9,021 bases of DNA, from NCBI GenBank assembly GCA_020721745.1, contig DYMC01000098.1:1-9021 (forward strand). Reading direction: 5' to 3'. The DNA comes from Lentisphaera sp. Lineage in GTDB: Bacteria > Verrucomicrobiota > Lentisphaeria > Victivallales > GWF2-50-93. The number at the start of each line of letters is the position of its first letter. Position 1 is the stretch's first letter. This document shows, in pieces, positions 6,304 to 9,021 of the stretch. The notes under the pieces were generated by a model. The model saw only the letters and a list, made by a program, of their open reading frames with translations, was not told the DNA's origin and made no database searches. Position numbers and translations under genes: made by a program.

Positions 6304-8790
6304 ATGAAGATACTTGTGATTGGCGGCGTGGCCGGCGGCATGTCCTGCGCGGCAAGGGCAAGACGGTTGGACGAGAAGGCGCAGATCGTCGTCCTCGAAA
6401 GAAGCGGATACGTGTCGTTCGCAAACTGCGGCCTTCCATACCACATAGGCGGCGAGATAGCGGTGCGCGACGCCCTCCTGCTGCAAACTCCCGAAAAGCT
6501 GGCGAATACCCTCGGCATTGATGTCAGAGTCCACCACGAGGCTCTGGCGATAGACAGGAAAAACAAGACCGTCAAGGTGAAGGATATGTCCGACGGCAGA
6601 GAGTATTCGGAGCCTTACGAGAAACTTGTGCTCGCCCCCGGCGCAGTTCCGGTGAAGCCACCGATTCCGGGCATTGACCATCCCAAAGTGTTGATGCTGC
6701 GCAACATAGAGGATATGGACGCGATCAAGGCTGCGGTTGATGCCGGCTCCGTCAAGACGGCTGTGGTTGTGGGCGGCGGATACATCGGCGTGGAAATGGC
6801 CGAGAATCTTGTCCTCCGCGGCGTGAAGGTGCATCTGGTCGAACTTCTCGACCAGATTCTCCCCCCGTTCGACAAGGAGATGGCCCGCGACCTGCAGAAC
6901 CACATGGAGTCCAACGGGGTCTCTCTCCATCTTGGCTCGGCCGCCGCGGCGTTCAGGGACGAATCCGGCAGGCTCAGCGTCGAACTACAGAATTCCGAGG
7001 TCATAAAGGCCGAAATTGCGATTCTCGCGGTGGGTGTGAGGCCGGATTCAAGACTCGCCGCCGGATGCGGACTCGAACTCAACCAGAGAGGCGGAATAAA
7101 AGTTTCACCCCGCATGCTTACTAGCGACCCGGACATCTACGCCGTCGGCGATGCCGTCGAGGTGCTGGATGCGGCCAGTGGAAAGCCGGCACAGATTCCG
7201 CTGGCGGGACCGGCGAACAGGCAGGGCAGGATAGCCGCGGACAACATATGCGGGCTCGACAGCTCATACAAGGGAACCTGGGGGACCGCGATCCTGAAGG
7301 TCTTCAAGATGTGCGGAGCCTGCGTAGGTGCCTCGGAGAAGGCTCTCAAACGGGGGGGAATCGAATATTCCAAGGTCTATCTGCATCCATCAAGCCATGC
7401 CGGATATTATCCCGGTGCCACTCCGATACACATCAAACTGCTCTTTTCCAAAAAAGACGGCAAGGTCCTCGGAGCGCAGGCGATCGGCTTCGATGGCGTG
7501 GACAAGAGGATAGACGTCCTGTCAACGGCGATAAAGGCGGGAATGACGGTCTTCGACCTCGAGGAATTGGAGCTCTGCTACGCGCCGCCATTTGGCTCCG
7601 CGAAAGATGCCGTGAATATGGCCGGATTTGTGGCCTCGAATCTTCTGCGCGGCCAGACCGAATGCTGGTATCCGGAGCAATTCCCGAAGGAAACCGACGG
7701 TGGCGTGATAATTGACGTGCGCCCCACAGACCTTTTTGATGTCTGGCACATCCCGGGAGCGGTGAGCATACCGATCGAGACGATGCGTTCGAGGCTTTCC
7801 GAAATTCCAAGAGACAAGAACATATTTTTATACTGCAAAGTCGGGTTTGCCAGCTATCTCGCATACCGTATTCTCAAGCAAAACGGCTACGGGGCTGGCG
7901 GCAGAATATTGAGGACGCTTTCCGGCGGGATGATGACCTTCTGTTGCTTCCACGGCCCGGGAATATGCGCATCCCAGAGAAGCAAAGCATACGAGCCATA
8001 CACCGCCGAAGCGAAGAGTCCGGAGAAGCTCTCCCCTGCCGGGGGAAATATTCCGGCAGCCAAGACCCTCGACCTCAGAGGGTTGCAGTGCCCAGGGCCA
8101 ATCATGAAGATCAAGACGGCGCTGCGGGATGCCCCGGACGGGACGACGCTGTCGGTCCTCGCCAGCGATCCAGGATTCTCCTGCGACATCGTCGCCTGGT
8201 GCGCGAACAACTCTTGCGAGCTGATCTCAGTCGGAGGAACAGCTCCCGAGATAAAGGCCGTGATCAGAAAAAAAATGGAAGGAGAAAAAAAAGGTCTCAC
8301 ATCCGAATGCCTGCAGGCCAAGAACGCAGTCACACTGGTCATTTTCTCAGGCGATCTGGACAAGGTCCTCGCCGGATTCGTAATTGCCAACGGTGCGATA
8401 GCGATGGGCAAGAAGGTGACCATGTTCTTCACGTTCTGGGGGCTGAACGCCCTGAGGAGAAACGCCCCGCAGAAAAGCGGGAAACCCATCATGGACTTCA
8501 TGTTCGGAGAGATGATGCCGAAAGGGGCGGACAAGTTGAAGCTCTCGAACATGAACATGTGCGGAATAGGCACCGCCATGATGAAGAACGTCATGAGGGA
8601 CAAGAAGGTCGAAAGCCTCCCGTCCCTCATGAAATCGGCCCTCTCCGCCGGAGCCGAGCTGGTCGCATGCTCGATGTCCATGGATGTGATGGGAATACAC
8701 AAGGACGAACTGATCGAGGGAGTGAAGATCGGCGGTGTGGCCACATTCCTGTCGGAGTCCGACAAATCCTCCGCCACACTATTCATCTGA
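6304..8790 (+). CDS. Four-domain CoA-disulfide/persulfide reductase: FAD-NAD(P)H oxidoreductase, rhodanese, TusA, DsrE-like
   Basis: The 828-residue cytosolic enzyme has four domains. (1) A CoA-disulfide/persulfide reductase-type flavoprotein (1-450) with FAD motif GGVAGG (7-12), redox Cys42 in SFANCGLPY, NAD(P)H motif GGGYIGVEMAEN (157-168), FAD motif DPDIYAVGDA (275-284), and Tyr368/369 and Tyr426 where the family has catalytic tyrosines. (2) A rhodanese domain (about 465-545) with Cys511 in CKVGFAS; the usual loop arginine (CxxGxR) is Ala. (3) A TusA domain (588-655) with Cys596 in LRGLQCPGP. (4) A DsrE/F-like domain (about 673-828) with Cys753 (NMCGIG) and Cys789 (ACSMSMDVMGI). By family knowledge the flavin domain reduces CoA disulfide or persulfides with NAD(P)H, and the other domains relay sulfane sulfur between cysteines. 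The most likely role is polysulfide/persulfide reduction or detoxification, or sulfur trafficking. A strong AGGAG site precedes the ATG. Similar fusions occur in other anaerobes and facultative bacteria, so the architecture is not unique. Confidence 0.93.
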   Translation: MKILVIGGVAGGMSCAARARRLDEKAQIVVLERSGYVSFANCGLPYHIGGEIAVRDALLLQTPEKLANTLGIDVRVHHEALAIDRKNKTVKVKDMSDGREYSEPYEKLVLAPGAVPVKPPIPGIDHPKVLMLRNIEDMDAIKAAVDAGSVKTAVVVGGGYIGVEMAENLVLRGVKVHLVELLDQILPPFDKEMARDLQNHMESNGVSLHLGSAAAAFRDESGRLSVELQNSEVIKAEIAILAVGVRPDSRLAAGCGLELNQRGGIKVSPRMLTSDPDIYAVGDAVEVLDAASGKPAQIPLAGPANRQGRIAADNICGLDSSYKGTWGTAILKVFKMCGACVGASEKALKRGGIEYSKVYLHPSSHAGYYPGATPIHIKLLFSKKDGKVLGAQAIGFDGVDKRIDVLSTAIKAGMTVFDLEELELCYAPPFGSAKDAVNMAGFVASNLLRGQTECWYPEQFPKETDGGVIIDVRPTDLFDVWHIPGAVSIPIETMRSRLSEIPRDKNIFLYCKVGFASYLAYRILKQNGYGAGGRILRTLSGGMMTFCCFHGPGICASQRSKAYEPYTAEAKSPEKLSPAGGNIPAAKTLDLRGLQCPGPIMKIKTALRDAPDGTTLSVLASDPGFSCDIVAWCANNSCELISVGGTAPEIKAVIRKKMEGEKKGLTSECLQAKNAVTLVIFSGDLDKVLAGFVIANGAIAMGKKVTMFFTFWGLNALRRNAPQKSGKPIMDFMFGEMMPKGADKLKLSNMNMCGIGTAMMKNVMRDKKVESLPSLMKSALSAGAELVACSMSMDVMGIHKDELIEGVKIGGVATFLSESDKSSATLFI

Positions 8791-8838
8791 GCCATATCCC
8801 GGACGCAAGCCAGGCTCGCTCATGGGCGACAATCTGTA

Positions 8839-8880
8839 CGGTACGATGGAGAACCGGAAGGCAAGACCGCCATTGTACTG
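8839..8880 (+). terminator. Hairpin downstream of the persulfide reductase gene
   Basis: CGGTACGATGG (8839-8849) pairs with CCATTGTACTG (8870-8880) as an 11-bp stem with two G-U pairs, around a 20-nt loop that contains a further CGG/CCG pairing. It lies 48 nt after the stop. The following sequence is only moderately T-rich (GTTGTTGCGTTG), so it is a weak intrinsic terminator or a 3'-end stabiliser. Confidence 0.4.
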
Positions 8881-8933
8881 GTTGTTGCGTTGTAAGTATA
8901 TTGAAATAAGGATCTTAAGTTCTATTGAGCTGA

Positions 8934-8983
8934 TTGCAAAACTCTTTTTGCGGGCATGGCAACACGTGATCCTAAATTAAGCA
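8934..8983 (+). repeat. Composite dispersed repeat fragments in the terminal spacer
   Basis: Bases 8934-8960 match, in inverted orientation, the right end of the MITE-like element (5147-5173) at 25 of 27 positions, core TTGCAAAACTCTTTT. Nine bases later, ATCCTAAATTAAGCA (8969-8983) is an exact inverted copy of 1879-1893. The rest of the spacer (8984-9021) shows no gene or recognisable signal, so the window ends in a repeat-bearing intergenic region. Confidence 0.6.
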
Positions 8984-9021
8984 GTTGGCCGCATTTGCCG
9001 CAGATACGAGGCAGCAAGATG

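Noticed and set aside
7887..8795. Long open frame on the minus strand (302 codons) opposite the reductase gene
   Set aside because: It is a shadow of the reductase gene, whose plus-strand protein has clear domain motifs over the same bases. No family resemblance was seen in the minus translation.

Overview
The window is about 57-58% GC bacterial chromosome. It carries a tmRNA gene, standard -35/-10 promoters and Shine-Dalgarno sites. A secreted EF-hand protein and DedA and AEC membrane proteins suggest a didermal bacterium. The phylum cannot be fixed from the sequence. The dispersed structured repeats and the gene mix remind me of the PVC group (Lentisphaerota or relatives), but that is a weak impression. 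Nothing in the window points to a phage, a CRISPR array or an IS transposase.

Layout, left to right. (1) Bases 1-54 are the end of a dispersed repeat element, abutting a headless and tailless relic of a beta-propeller lactonase (about 55-575). (2) The ssrA tmRNA lies at 618-971, with a strong promoter, encoded CCA, tag reading frame ANEEIALAA and a long-stem terminator. (3) A DedA-family membrane protein follows (1111-1800). (4) A second repeat-derived spacer (about 1807-1893) precedes a promoter that appears to fire a leaderless mRNA. That mRNA encodes a membrane-anchored TPR-like small protein (1941-2330), whose stop overlaps the GTG start of trpD (2327-3343). (5) On the minus strand, convergent to trpD, is a secreted protein with two EF-hands and about eight tandem 26-29-residue repeats (3382-4923). 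(6) A 151-bp MITE-like element (5027-5177) is flanked by an 8-bp direct repeat, the best-supported mobile element here. (7) A minus-strand AEC-family transporter (5207-6166) is divergent from an 828-residue four-domain sulfur enzyme (6304-8790). That enzyme is a CoA-disulfide/persulfide reductase fused to rhodanese, TusA and DsrE-like domains. (8) The terminal spacer (8791-9021) has a hairpin and another set of repeat fragments.

The most informative non-coding signal is the 6167-6303 intergenic region. Its two divergent promoters, and the predicted first 17 nt of both transcripts, are mirror images about one centre (about 6243.5-6244). This suggests that the AEC transporter and the multidomain persulfide reductase are co-regulated. 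The second signal is the family of short repeat ends sharing a TTGCAAAAct core at five places, one pair of which bounds the MITE with its apparent target duplication.
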